From assembly GCA_021794655.1 (NCBI GenBank), contig JAJYQJ010000091.1, forward strand, positions 1 to 39,267: a DNA stretch of 39,267 nt. Direction: 5' to 3'. Below, piece by piece: positions 24,062 through 33,288 of this stretch. The stretch is from Actinomycetes bacterium (GTDB lineage Bacteria; Actinomycetota; Acidimicrobiia; Acidimicrobiales; RAAP-2). Within the stretch, counting starts at the first letter, position 1; each line of letters begins with the position of its first letter. The notes beneath the pieces are model-generated. The model ran no database searches. It had not been told where the DNA came from and worked only from the letters and a program-made list of their open reading frames with translations. The position numbers and the translations under genes are program-made.

Positions 24062-25370
24062 GGGGCCCTTAAAGCTGTGCGTCATGGGTGGAACGCTCGT
24101 CGACTCGACCGGCGTACGGCGTGGGGACGTCTGCATAACAGGGGACGTCATCGTCGAGGTAGGCGCTGACTTGGAGCCGCCCGCCGGCTCGACGGTGCTC
24201 GACGCGTCCGGGTGTCTCGTTACCCCTGGACTCGTCGACTTGCATACCCACCTGCGCCAGCCGGGCGCCGAAGAGGCCGAGACGGTCGAGACCGGATCCC
24301 GGGCTGCAGCCCTCGGCGGCTATACCGCAGTCGTCGCGATGCCAAACACCGACCCACCGGTAGACAACGGGGCGGTCGTCGCCGAGGTCTTGGAGCTATC
24401 GAAGAACGCTCTCGTCGAGGTCGGTGTCGCCGGCGCGATCACGGTCGGGCGGGCCGGTGAACGCCTCTCTTTGATGCGCGAGCTCGCGGCCCTCGGGGTG
24501 AAGCTCTTCACCGACGACGGAAACGGCGTCCAAGACGGAGGGTTGATGAGGCGGGCTTGTGAGTACGCGGCCGGCCTCGGCGTTACCCTCGCCCAGCACT
24601 GCGAGGACGAGAGGATCGCGGGATACGGCGTTATGAACGAAGGAGTCTGGTCGTCGAAGCTGGGCCTCCGAGGGACTCCTGCGGCCGCAGAAGACACGAT
24701 GGTCGCGCGAGACATTTCTTTGGCCCGCTTGACCGGGGCGAAGGTCCATTTCATGCACCTGTCGTGTGCGAGTTCGGTAGAGCTCGTGCGTCTCGCGAAG
24801 GCCGAGGGTCTTTCAGTTACCGCTGAGGTGACACCTCACCACATGGTCTTGACCGACGACCTCGTTCGTGACTACGACCCTGTCTTCAAGGTCAACCCAC
24901 CGTTGAGAGGTGTCGACGACGTCGCCGCGATCAGAAGAGGTCTTCGTGACGGAACGATCGACGCGATCGCTACCGACCACGCGCCACACTCCCCGGAGTC
25001 CAAACAGCTCCCCTTTGACGACGCGCCACCCGGCATGATCGGACTACAGACCGCCCTAGCGGTGAGCTACGACACACTTTTGTCGAATGAGAATCACCCC
25101 TCTTTCAGTCAGCTGCAAGAGTTCTTCGCTCTCTTCACCTCACGGCCTGCACGGATCGCGGGCCTAAGTGCCCAAGGCGGGCCACTTTCGAAAGGGTCAA
25201 TCGCAAATATCTGCGTTTTCGACCCAGACGAGAGATGGACGGTAGAGAGCGACTCCCAGGCCTCCAGGAGCCGCAACACTCCCTTCGCCGGCAGGTCGCT
25301 GAAAGGAAGGGTTCGCCACTGCATCCTAAGAGGAGAACCGACCGTTGTCGACGCGGTGGCGCTTCGATGA
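24054..25370 (+). CDS. pyrC: Dihydroorotase
   Basis: 438 residues; GTG start overlapping pyrB. Closes carbamoyl aspartate to dihydroorotate. Class I (long) type with metal site VDLHTHLRQPG at about 61-71, later ligands in LAQHCEDE, HFMHLSCASS and ATDHAPHSPESK (about 305-316). No insertion or missing ligand seen. The stop codon overlaps the carA ATG (ATGA). Confidence 0.97.
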   Translation: MAEGPLKLCVMGGTLVDSTGVRRGDVCITGDVIVEVGADLEPPAGSTVLDASGCLVTPGLVDLHTHLRQPGAEEAETVETGSRAAALGGYTAVVAMPNTDPPVDNGAVVAEVLELSKNALVEVGVAGAITVGRAGERLSLMRELAALGVKLFTDDGNGVQDGGLMRRACEYAAGLGVTLAQHCEDERIAGYGVMNEGVWSSKLGLRGTPAAAEDTMVARDISLARLTGAKVHFMHLSCASSVELVRLAKAEGLSVTAEVTPHHMVLTDDLVRDYDPVFKVNPPLRGVDDVAAIRRGLRDGTIDAIATDHAPHSPESKQLPFDDAPPGMIGLQTALAVSYDTLLSNENHPSFSQLQEFFALFTSRPARIAGLSAQGGPLSKGSIANICVFDPDERWTVESDSQASRSRNTPFAGRSLKGRVRHCILRGEPTVVDAVALR

Positions 25371-26536
25371 CTACGTCGACCGAGCGCGGGAGCGAACACG
25401 GCGGCTTGGATCGCGTCCCGATGGATCTGAGTTCTCACGAGCGAGAGCGGGCACTCTTGGTTCTCGCCGACGGTGAGGTATTTGAAGGTGAAGCCGCCGG
25501 AGCGTTAAGGGACGTAGCTCTCGGTGAGCTCGTCTTTAACACCGCGATGAGTGGATACCAAGAGGTGATTACAGACCCTTCCTACGCCGGACAGGTCGTC
25601 GCGTTCACCTACACACACATCGGAAACTACGGGGTCAGCAAGGAAGACAGCGAGTCAGCTCACTCGTTCTGTAACGGCGTGATAACCCGAGACATCACGC
25701 CCCAACCGAGCTCGTGGCGAGCGACTGAGGGGTTCGAGACGTTCTTGATCGCGAACGGCGTCCCCGCGATCTGTGGCATCGACACGAGACGCCTGACGCG
25801 CCACATCCGAGAGAGCGGCGCGATGCCGTGCGCGTTCGGGACGATCTCAAAGAGTGCGTTACAAGACGTCGCAGAGTCGCTCGGCAACTTCGCCGACCCG
25901 GGGCTCGTCGATCGGGTGACGACGCCTACCCGCTACGAGATCGGCGGGGGTCCACTGAGGGTCGCGGTCTACGACTTCGGGGTAAAGCGCAGCATGCTCG
26001 GCCAGCTCGCCGCAGTCGCCACCCTCAACGTCGTGCCTGCTAACACGCCCGCCGACGAAGTTCTCGCCTGGGAGCCTGACGGCGTCTTCTTGTCGAACGG
26101 GCCCGGAGACCCAAGCGTCTTGGAGAAGCCGATCGCCGCCGCTTCGGACCTGCTCGGAAAGGTCCCGGTCTTTGGGATATGCCTCGGGCATCAGATCATC
26201 GGGCTCGCACTCGGTGGTCGCACGTACAAGCTCGCCTTTGGACATCACGGGTGTAACCATCCTGTTCAACACCTGAGCACCGGGCACGTCGAGATAACGA
26301 GTCAGAATCACAACTACGCGGTCGACGTCTCGACGGTTAGAGGAGCGGAGCTGACCCACGTCAACTTGAACGACGGCGTTACAGAGGGCATGGAGATGCG
26401 TAGCGCCAACGCGTTCTCGGTCCAGTACCACCCCGAAGCCGCTCCGGGTCCACACGACTCCTACTATCTTTTCCGCCGGTTCGTCGACGAGATCGAGTCG
26501 AGACGGTCCCGGGTCATAAGAGGCGGTCCGCGCTAG
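25367..26536 (+). CDS. carA: Carbamoyl-phosphate synthase small (glutaminase) subunit
   Basis: 389 residues from ATG 25367, whose codon overlaps the pyrC stop. Hydrolyses glutamine and channels ammonia to CarB. N-terminal CPSase domain ([38 protein letters not shown]), then class I amidotransferase with nucleophile Cys in [17 protein letters not shown] (about 271) and His/Glu in [11 protein letters not shown]. Before the family core the protein has about 25 extra polar residues (an internal ATG at 25421 could start a shorter form). Stop overlaps the carB GTG by one base. Confidence 0.96.
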   Translation: MTTSTERGSEHGGLDRVPMDLSSHERERALLVLADGEVFEGEAAGALRDVALGELVFNTAMSGYQEVITDPSYAGQVVAFTYTHIGNYGVSKEDSESAHSFCNGVITRDITPQPSSWRATEGFETFLIANGVPAICGIDTRRLTRHIRESGAMPCAFGTISKSALQDVAESLGNFADPGLVDRVTTPTRYEIGGGPLRVAVYDFGVKRSMLGQLAAVATLNVVPANTPADEVLAWEPDGVFLSNGPGDPSVLEKPIAAASDLLGKVPVFGICLGHQIIGLALGGRTYKLAFGHHGCNHPVQHLSTGHVEITSQNHNYAVDVSTVRGAELTHVNLNDGVTEGMEMRSANAFSVQYHPEAAPGPHDSYYLFRRFVDEIESRRSRVIRGGPR

Positions 26537-29500
26537 TGCCGAGGCGTGACGACATCGAATCGATCCTCGTAATTGGATCCGGCCCGATCGTGATCGGACA
26601 AGCGTGTGAGTTCGACTACTCAGGCACTCAGGCTTGCCGCGTGATAAAGGAGGAGGGTTACCGGGTAATTCTCGCCAACTCGAACCCCGCGACGATCATG
26701 ACCGACCCGAGCGTCGCCGATCGAACTTACGTCGAGCCGCTCGTAAGAGAGGTCCTTGCGAGCATCGTAGAGATCGAGCGTCCCGACGCGATCTTGCCGA
26801 CCCTCGGGGGCCAGACCGCGCTCAACTTGATGATGGAGCTCGTCGAGGCGGGCACGCTTGAAGAGTTCGGTGTCGAGGTGATCGGCGCCCGTCCCGACGC
26901 CGTCGCGATCGCGGAGAACAGAGACAAGTTCAAGGCGGCGATGGAAGAGATCGGCCTCGACGTCCCAACGTCGGGATTCGCTCGTTCGATCGACGACGTC
27001 GAAGCGATCGCCGAGAGGATCGGCTATCCGATCATGCTGCGACCGAGCTACATCCTCGGCGGCGCCGGCACGGGGATCGTCACGAACAAAGACGACCTCT
27101 TACGTCTAGCGAGGGCCGGACTCGCCGCGAGCCCGGTCGCAGAGATACTCGTCGAGCGCTCGATCGCCGGATGGAAAGAGTACGAGCTCGAAGTCATGCG
27201 CGACTGCGCCGACAACTGCGTCGTCATCTGCTCGATCGAGAACTTCGACCCGATGGGGGTGCACACCGGAGACTCGATCACCGTCGCCCCTGCACAGACG
27301 TTAACCGACGTCGAGTACCAGGCGATGCGTAACGACGCCTTCTCGTGTATTCGTCGGGTCGGCGTCGAGACCGGGGGGTCCAACGTGCAGTTCGCCGTCG
27401 ACCCCGCGTCTGGGCGTCGCCTCATCGTGGAGATGAACCCGAGGGTCTCGCGATCCTCCGCCCTCGCCTCGAAGGCGACCGGGTTTCCAATCGCAAAGAT
27501 CGCCGCGAAACTCGCGATCGGTTACAGGCTCGAAGAGATCCAGAACGACATCACCCGGGTGACGCCCGCGAGTTTTGAACCGACGATCGACTACGTCGTC
27601 ACGAAGATACCCCGCTGGGCGTTCGAAAAGATCCCCGGCTCCGTTCCCGAACTCGGGACGCGGATGCAGTCGGTCGGGGAGGTGATGGCGATCGGGCGGA
27701 CGTTCTGTGAGTCCCTCCAGAAAGCGATCCGCTCGCTCGAACAAGGACGCGCCGGGCTCAACGCGGACGCGTCGGAGAGAGAACTCGACTCGATCGCGAT
27801 CGACGAGCTTCTAAGAAACATCACGCAGGCTACCCCTGAGAGAGTCTTCGAGATCGAGTCTGCGATACGCAGAGGGGTCGATCTCTCGACGTTGAACGCG
27901 CTCAGCGGGATCGACCCATGGTTCCTCGCACAGATCGCCCGCATCACCGAGGAACGTCGCCGCCTCGAACTGCACTTCTCTCGTGTAAGCGACGAGCGGC
28001 TCGAGGCTCCCTCTGGGGATCGCGCTAGGGCTCGCGCGGTCTTGAACCTCGGCGCCGAAGAGCTCCGCAGGGCGAAACGCCTCGGGTTCTCCGACGCACA
28101 GATCGCCTACCTCGCCGGGGCAGACGAAGACAGCGTCCGCTCCGAGCGCCTCGCACTAGGGGTCGTTCCGACGTATAAGACGGTTGACACCTGTGGTTCA
28201 GAGTTCGAGGCGTTCACGCCCTACCACTACTCGACCTACGAGGACGAAGACGAGGTCCAACCGAGCTCGCGCAAGACGGTCGTCATCCTCGGGTCTGGTC
28301 CGAACAGGATCGGGCAGGGTATCGAGTTCGACTACTGCTGCGTCCACGCCTCGATCGCACTGAGGGAGGCCGGTTACGAGACCGTTATGGTCAACTGCAA
28401 TCCCGAGACCGTCTCGACCGACTACGACACGTCTGATCGGCTCTACTTCGAGCCGCTCACGAAAGAGGACGTCTTGAACGTGATCGCCGCGGAGACTAGG
28501 GCTAACTCGCTCCCCTCGGGCCCCGAGACCAAGATCGCCGGTGTCATCGTCTCACTCGGCGGCCAGACTCCGTTGAAGTTGTCCCACGCGATCCCAAGTG
28601 AGCTCATCCTCGGGACGAGCCCCGCGTCGATCGATCTCGCTGAGGACCGTGGCGCCTGGAGCGCACTGTGTCTCCGCCTCGGCATCCAACAGCCACCCGG
28701 AGGGACCGCGACGACGACGAGGGAGGCTCTATTGATAGCCAAGGAGGTCGGCTACCCGGTCCTCGTTCGTCCGAGCTACGTCCTCGGAGGTAGGGCGATG
28801 GAGATCGTCTACGACGACGACGGGACTCGTCGCGTGATGGACGGGTTGCTCGGGCGTAGCGCCACTTCGTCGCGTCGCGAAGAACTCGGGTCGCTCCTCA
28901 AGGAGGGCGGAGTCTCCGCGGAGCGTCCGGTCCTCGTCGACCGGTTCTTAGAAGACGCAGTCGAAGTCGACGTCGACGCGTTGCGAGACCGAGACGGCGA
29001 GACGCTCATCGCGGGCGTGATGGAGCACGTCGAAGAGGCCGGCGTGCACTCGGGAGACTCCGCATGTGCGCTCCCACCACAGACCCTCTCAGAAGCAGTG
29101 ATAACACAGCTCGAGTCCCACACGAGAGCACTCGCCGACGCACTCGAAGTGCGAGGGCTGTTGAACGTCCAGTTCGCCTGCAAGGGAACCGAGGTCTACG
29201 TCATCGAGGCGAACCCACGTGCGAGTAGAACCGTGCCGTTCGTCGCGAAAGCGACCGGCGCCGCGATCGCGAAGGCCGCCGCACGGATAATGGTCGGCGC
29301 GACACTCTTGGAACTGCGAGCTGACGGGACGCTGCCGAGTGACGCGGTTGGTACCGTAAAGTGCCTCGGGCACGTGAGCATGAAAGAGGCGGTCTTGCCC
29401 TTCGACCGGTTCCCCGGCGCCGACACCCTCTTGGGTCCCGAGATGCGCTCGACCGGTGAGGTAATGGGTATCGACACGACCTTTGGCCTCGCGTTTGCAA

Positions 29501-29952
29501 AAAGCCAGCTCGCAGCAGGCGGAGGGCTACCGTTAAAAGGCACCGTCTTGTTCTCGTTAGCCGATCGCGACAAGCCGGCGGGCTTAGAGGTCGCAAGGGA
29601 GTTCACCCGCTTGGGATTCTCCCTCGCCGCAACGTTCGGGACGGCCGCGTTCTTGCGGGACAACGCGGTCCCAGTCGAGACGCTCGTCGCCAAAGTCGGC
29701 GAGGAGCGACTAGCGGCCGACGCCGTCGACCTCATCTCGAGTGGAAAGATCCAACTCGTCGTCAACACTCCCCGGGGCAGAGGGTCGCGGTCCGACGGGA
29801 TCCAGATCCGCTCCGCCGCATTAGCGTCGAAGGTGCCCTGTCTTACGACCCTCGCCGCGGCAAGGGCGGCAGCCGCCGGTATCTCCGATCGTGGATCAGA
29901 CCCCTTCAGCGTCGCCGCTCTCCAAGATCTCCACAACTTCGAGCCGCTCTGA
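26536..29952 (+). CDS. carB: Carbamoyl-phosphate synthase large subunit
   Basis: 1138 residues, somewhat longer than the roughly 1070 usual. Two homologous ATP-grasp halves: the first opens with [22 protein letters not shown], the second with [20 protein letters not shown] at about residue 580; each contains a glycine-rich ATP loop ([15 protein letters not shown] and [15 protein letters not shown]). The C-terminal allosteric MGS-like domain follows ([24 protein letters not shown]). Extra length includes serine- and arginine-containing loops after the second ATP loop. GTG start coupled to carA. Confidence 0.97.
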   Translation: MPRRDDIESILVIGSGPIVIGQACEFDYSGTQACRVIKEEGYRVILANSNPATIMTDPSVADRTYVEPLVREVLASIVEIERPDAILPTLGGQTALNLMMELVEAGTLEEFGVEVIGARPDAVAIAENRDKFKAAMEEIGLDVPTSGFARSIDDVEAIAERIGYPIMLRPSYILGGAGTGIVTNKDDLLRLARAGLAASPVAEILVERSIAGWKEYELEVMRDCADNCVVICSIENFDPMGVHTGDSITVAPAQTLTDVEYQAMRNDAFSCIRRVGVETGGSNVQFAVDPASGRRLIVEMNPRVSRSSALASKATGFPIAKIAAKLAIGYRLEEIQNDITRVTPASFEPTIDYVVTKIPRWAFEKIPGSVPELGTRMQSVGEVMAIGRTFCESLQKAIRSLEQGRAGLNADASERELDSIAIDELLRNITQATPERVFEIESAIRRGVDLSTLNALSGIDPWFLAQIARITEERRRLELHFSRVSDERLEAPSGDRARARAVLNLGAEELRRAKRLGFSDAQIAYLAGADEDSVRSERLALGVVPTYKTVDTCGSEFEAFTPYHYSTYEDEDEVQPSSRKTVVILGSGPNRIGQGIEFDYCCVHASIALREAGYETVMVNCNPETVSTDYDTSDRLYFEPLTKEDVLNVIAAETRANSLPSGPETKIAGVIVSLGGQTPLKLSHAIPSELILGTSPASIDLAEDRGAWSALCLRLGIQQPPGGTATTTREALLIAKEVGYPVLVRPSYVLGGRAMEIVYDDDGTRRVMDGLLGRSATSSRREELGSLLKEGGVSAERPVLVDRFLEDAVEVDVDALRDRDGETLIAGVMEHVEEAGVHSGDSACALPPQTLSEAVITQLESHTRALADALEVRGLLNVQFACKGTEVYVIEANPRASRTVPFVAKATGAAIAKAAARIMVGATLLELRADGTLPSDAVGTVKCLGHVSMKEAVLPFDRFPGADTLLGPEMRSTGEVMGIDTTFGLAFAKSQLAAGGGLPLKGTVLFSLADRDKPAGLEVAREFTRLGFSLAATFGTAAFLRDNAVPVETLVAKVGEERLAADAVDLISSGKIQLVVNTPRGRGSRSDGIQIRSAALASKVPCLTTLAAARAAAAGISDRGSDPFSVAALQDLHNFEPL

Positions 29953-29976
29953 CGGCGTCTTGGATATGAGTTTGAA

Positions 29977-30930
29977 GTGAGGAAGCGACTCTTCAGTGGT
30001 CACGACCGAGACGTGTCTTTGGAGACTCGAATCGGCTCCGTCACGTTGCCGAACCCAGTGATGACCGCCTCTGGTACGAGCGGGCACGGTAGCGAACTAG
30101 CCGCCTTCGCCGACTTGAACGACCTCGGCGCCGTCGTCGTCAAATCGCTCTGCGCTACTCGCTTTAACGGTAACGACGCCCCCCGGCTCTACCCGCTGCC
30201 CGTCGGGATGCTCAACAGCGTCGGACTCCAAGGTCCAGGGCTGAAGGCCTGGATCGAACACGACCTCCCAGCAGCCGCACGCAACGCAGAGCGGATCGTC
30301 GTGAGTATATGGGGGAGAACGGTGGAGGACTACGCGAAGGCGGCCGCGATTCTGAAGGGTTCGCCTGCAGTAAAGAGGTCGGTGATCGCCGTCGAAGTGA
30401 ACGTGAGCTGTCCAAACATCGAAGACCGTTCCCGGATGTTCGCACACTCCGTGACAGCGACGAGCGAGGCGGTCGCCGCCGCAGAGTGTGGGCTGCCGCG
30501 TTGGGCGAAGCTCAGCCCGAACACCCATGAGATATGCGAGGTCGCCGCCGCCGCCCTTCAAGCCGGCGCCGAGGCGTTGACCCTCGTCAACACCGCGATG
30601 GGAGTCGCCGTTGACGTCGAGAGGAGGAGTGCCGTGCTCGGCGCTGTCGGAGGGGGACTCTCAGGGCCCGCGCTGAAGCCGATCGCGATGAGAGCGGTCT
30701 GGGAGTGCCGGGACGCCTTTCCCGACGCGAGCATCATCGGCGTCGGCGGCGTCGCCTCCGGAGTCGACGCGTTGGAGATGATCATGGCTGGTGCAAACGC
30801 CGTCCAGGTCGGAACTGCGACGTTTCGGGATCCGAGGGCGCCGTGGAAGGTGATCTCTGAAATTCGGAGTTGGTGCAAGAAGAACGGAGAGACGAGATTG
30901 GAAGACCTCGTCGGCGTCGCCCATGCCTGA
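29977..30930 (+). CDS. pyrD: Dihydroorotate dehydrogenase, class 1 type
   Basis: Up to 317 residues. FMN barrel oxidising dihydroorotate to orotate. The core begins SLETRIGSVTLPNPVMTASGT; the catalytic base lies in VEVNVSCPNIEDRS, with Cys (about residue 145) as in class 1 enzymes rather than the Ser of membrane-bound class 2. GGGLSGPALKPIAM and GVGGVASGVDALEMIMAGANAVQVGT bind the FMN phosphate. Two GTG starts are possible: 29977 (used here) and 30013, closer to the family N-terminus; neither has a good ribosome binding site. No pyrK electron-transfer gene is next to it. Confidence 0.92.
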   Translation: MRKRLFSGHDRDVSLETRIGSVTLPNPVMTASGTSGHGSELAAFADLNDLGAVVVKSLCATRFNGNDAPRLYPLPVGMLNSVGLQGPGLKAWIEHDLPAAARNAERIVVSIWGRTVEDYAKAAAILKGSPAVKRSVIAVEVNVSCPNIEDRSRMFAHSVTATSEAVAAAECGLPRWAKLSPNTHEICEVAAAALQAGAEALTLVNTAMGVAVDVERRSAVLGAVGGGLSGPALKPIAMRAVWECRDAFPDASIIGVGGVASGVDALEMIMAGANAVQVGTATFRDPRAPWKVISEIRSWCKKNGETRLEDLVGVAHA

Positions 30931-31888
30931 GGGACCCGTGTCCGAGGAGCGCGTGGCTGAGGGGTCTATGCCTGAGGGGTCTATGCCTGAGGGGTCTATG
31001 CCTGAGGGGTCTATGCCTGAGGGGTCTATGCCAGTGAAGAGAGACTTAACGGTCGCGAACTTCGCAGAGAAACTGTCGACAGCGACTCATGCGACGGGTC
31101 CGTTGTGCCTCGGGGTCGACCCGTCGTCGCAGCTGCTTGACAGCTGGGGGATCGACGACTGCGTCGACGGACTCCGTCGATTCTGTGATCGATCTCTCGA
31201 GGCGTTCGTCGGAACCGTCGGCGTCATCAAAGCTCAGGTCGCGTTCTTTGAACGGTTCGGAGCTCGCGGCATCGAAGTTCTCGAATCGTTCATCCAAACT
31301 GCCAGAGGCTCTGGAGTTTTCGTGATCGCAGACGCGAAGCGCTCAGATATCGCCTCGAGTGCCGAGGGCTACGCACAGGGGTGGCTCGACGACGACAGCC
31401 CGCTGTGTTCGGACGCGCTGACCGTCGTCGCTTACATGGGGCTCGGCGCGCTGAGCCCCATCATCGACAAATCCGTATCGGGTGGAAAAGGAGTTTTCGT
31501 TGTCGTTCGTTCGAGCAATCCAGAGGGCCGCTCGATCCAGGAGGCAACCGGAACTGACGGAGTGTCAGTTGAGGACCGACTCCTGGCCGAGATAGCCGCG
31601 TTCAACGGCAAGATCGGCTTGGAACTCGGACCGCTCGGAGCCGTCGTCGGGGCGACGTTGAAGCCTTCGAATTTCGAGTTATCCCAGTTGAAAGGGGTGT
31701 TCCTAGTGCCAGGCATAGGAGCTCAGGGGGCTACGTTCAAAGACGTCGAGGCGCTGTTCAAGAGCGCTCCGACCGGCTCGGTACTACCCGTCGTCGCCCG
31801 CTCGGTGCTCGCAGAGGGCCCCGACGTAGAGCGCCTGCGAGCCGCAGCGGAGCGGGCCCGCGACGAGGCGATAGAGCGCTTAACGTGA
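30923..31888 (+). CDS. pyrF: Orotidine 5'-phosphate decarboxylase (type 2) with repeat-encoded N-terminus
   Basis: Up to 321 residues from ATG 30923, overlapping pyrD by 8 bp. Last step to UMP. The catalytic core starts around residue 38 (KRDLTVANFAEKL); substrate and catalytic residues are in LCLGVDPSSQLL, VGVIKAQVAFFERFG, the Asp-Lys-Asp site DAKRSDI at about 137-143 and LVPGIGAQGA near the end. Before the core lie five identical pentapeptides (EGSMP) from a 15-bp DNA repeat. Each repeat contains GAGGGG and an in-frame ATG, so any of five internal starts could yield a protein without some or all of the repeats. Confidence 0.94.
   Translation: MPEGPVSEERVAEGSMPEGSMPEGSMPEGSMPEGSMPVKRDLTVANFAEKLSTATHATGPLCLGVDPSSQLLDSWGIDDCVDGLRRFCDRSLEAFVGTVGVIKAQVAFFERFGARGIEVLESFIQTARGSGVFVIADAKRSDIASSAEGYAQGWLDDDSPLCSDALTVVAYMGLGALSPIIDKSVSGGKGVFVVVRSSNPEGRSIQEATGTDGVSVEDRLLAEIAAFNGKIGLELGPLGAVVGATLKPSNFELSQLKGVFLVPGIGAQGATFKDVEALFKSAPTGSVLPVVARSVLAEGPDVERLRAAAERARDEAIERLT
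30957..31031. repeat. 15-bp tandem repeat, five perfect copies, inside the pyrF 5' end
   Basis: Unit CTGAGGGGTCTATGC. In frame it encodes EGSMP repeats. Each copy holds a ribosome-binding-like GAGGGG 3 nt before an ATG in the pyrF frame. Confidence 0.98.
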
Positions 31889-31913
31889 CCTGGCGCTCGA
31901 AAAGCGCTATGGT
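31885..31913 (+). promoter_or_regulatory. Promoter of mihF (leaderless type)
   Basis: GTGACC (31885-31890), 17-bp spacer, TATGGT (31908-31913), then 6 nt to ATG 31920. Of the leaderless candidates in the window this has the best -35. Confidence 0.5.
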
Positions 31914-31919
31914 CATGTC

Positions 31920-32237
31920 ATGCCTCAACCGCCTGCACTTACACCAGAACAGCGCCAGGCCGCGCTCCAAAAGGCCGCAAGGGTCCGGCGCGAGCGCGCC
32001 GAGGTGAAAGAGAAGCTCAAGATGGGCTCGCTTTCACTCGCGGAGCTCTTGACGTTGGCCGCCCAAGACGAGACCGTCGGCAAGATGAAGGTCATATCTG
32101 TCCTCGAGTCCCTCCCCGGTCTCGGCAAGGTAAAGGCCCGCCGGATGATGGAGACCGTCGGCATCAGTGACAGCCGTCGGCTGCAAGGCCTCGGGGCCAA
32201 GCAGCGCGAAGAGCTTCTAAAAGAGACTGCTCGCTGA
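31920..32237 (+). CDS. mihF: Integration host factor, actinobacterial type (mIHF)
   Basis: 105 residues. Nucleoid-associated DNA-binding protein unrelated to HU/IHF, specific to Actinobacteria. Family features: N-terminal helix LTPEQRQAALQKAARVRRERAEVKEKL, LTLAAQDETVGKMKVISVLESLPGLGKVKARRMME, with a helix-hairpin-helix-like PGLGKVKA that binds DNA, and ending in GLGAKQREELL. Neighbour gmk directly downstream is conserved. Good promoter just before ATG with no room for a leader. Confidence 0.96.
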   Translation: MPQPPALTPEQRQAALQKAARVRRERAEVKEKLKMGSLSLAELLTLAAQDETVGKMKVISVLESLPGLGKVKARRMMETVGISDSRRLQGLGAKQREELLKETAR

Positions 32238-32250
32238 TCCGATCGTCTTC

Positions 32251-32796
32251 GTGCTCATCGGTCCCGGCGGGGCCGGTAAGGGCACGCTGGCCAGACTGCT
32301 CACCTCCAAGGACCCGCACCTGTGGCTAAGCAGGTCGTGGACTACGCGGCCGCGCCGTCCCGGCGAAGACGACGACGCGTACGTCTTCGTTGACCGAGCA
32401 GAGTTCGAGGAGCGGGCACGAAGTGGCGGTTTCGTAGAGTTCGCCGAGTTTCTCGGAAACCTCTACGGCACCCCCTGGCCACAGCCGCCGGACGGCTCTG
32501 ACGTGCTCTTGGAGATCGACCTCCAAGGTGCGCGCCAGGTGCTCGCCCGCTACCACGACGCGACCGTCGTGTTGTTGGTGCCTCCTTCGACCGACGTCCA
32601 ACGTGAGCGGATGCTGGAGCGCGGCGACAGCTTGGACCAGGTTCAAGAGCGTCTCGCGAAGTCCAAAGAGGAGATTGAGGGCGGTCGCGCGATCGCACGC
32701 CACGTCGTCGTGAACTGTGATATCGGCGCGAGCGTTGCCGAATTGGAGGCTATAGTAGAGGCCACCCGCTCGGGAAGAAGAGAAAAGGACTGTTGA
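32251..32796 (+). CDS. gmk: Guanylate kinase
   Basis: 181 residues from GTG 32251. Phosphorylates GMP to GDP. P-loop GPGGAGKGT lies only at residues 4-12 with this start; GMP-binding SRSWTTRPRRPGEDD and VEFAEFLGNLYGTP follow, then VLLEIDLQGARQV. The first beta strand would be cut short: in-frame codons upstream read ADPIVF, and an in-frame CTG at 32227 would restore a normal N-terminus (MLADPIVFVLIGP) while overlapping the mihF end by 11 bp. No ATG, GTG or TTG lies between the in-frame stop at 32218 and 32251. Confidence 0.92.
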   Translation: MLIGPGGAGKGTLARLLTSKDPHLWLSRSWTTRPRRPGEDDDAYVFVDRAEFEERARSGGFVEFAEFLGNLYGTPWPQPPDGSDVLLEIDLQGARQVLARYHDATVVLLVPPSTDVQRERMLERGDSLDQVQERLAKSKEEIEGGRAIARHVVVNCDIGASVAELEAIVEATRSGRREKDC

Positions 32797-33264
32797 ATGC
32801 CAGACAAGCGCGCGACGTTGATGGACCCGCCGATCGAGTCACTCCTCGACAAAGTCGACTCTAAGTTCACCCTCGTCGCGCTCGGATCGCTTCGAGCTCG
32901 TCAGGTGAACGCCTACTACAACAGCCTCGGAGAGGGCCTCGGCCGGGTGGTGCCTCCTCAGGTGACCTCTATTTCGGGTAAGCCGCTCTCAATCGCGTTC
33001 GAAGAGATAGCTGCTGGAAAGGCCACCTACGAGCGCTTCGACCCTGAAGAAGAGGCACTCCTCGCAGAACAGGCCGCCGCTCAAGACGCCGAGGCCGCGA
33101 ACCTCGCGAGCGGCGACGGCGCTATGACCCCAGAGGGGGGCTTCTTGCTCGGCTCGAAATGGATCTCCGACCCCGGGAGTGCCGGCGAGGACTCCGTGAC
33201 CGGAGCCGACGCAGACGAGGCGAGCCCGGCTATCGACGAGGACGAAGGGCCTGCCGCCAGCTGA
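32797..33264 (+). CDS. rpoZ: RNA polymerase omega subunit with long acidic C-terminal extension
   Basis: 155 residues; ATG directly follows the gmk stop. Omega core at about 8-77: MDPPIESLLDKVDSKFTLVALGSLRARQVNAYY, then KPLSIAFEEIAAGKATYERF. It helps assemble the beta' subunit. Typical omega proteins are about 90-110 residues; here about 75 further residues follow, rich in Glu, Asp, Ala and Ser with little predicted structure. Order gmk-rpoZ-coaBC is conserved in many bacteria. Confidence 0.93.
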   Translation: MPDKRATLMDPPIESLLDKVDSKFTLVALGSLRARQVNAYYNSLGEGLGRVVPPQVTSISGKPLSIAFEEIAAGKATYERFDPEEEALLAEQAAAQDAEAANLASGDGAMTPEGGFLLGSKWISDPGSAGEDSVTGADADEASPAIDEDEGPAAS

Positions 33265-33288
33265 CGTGGTTCAGCCCGGGGTCCGTCG

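Noticed and set aside
29966-29980. Tiny frame MSLK before pyrD as a leader peptide
   Set aside because: Four codons without a ribosome binding site or regulatory structure; chance is a sufficient explanation.
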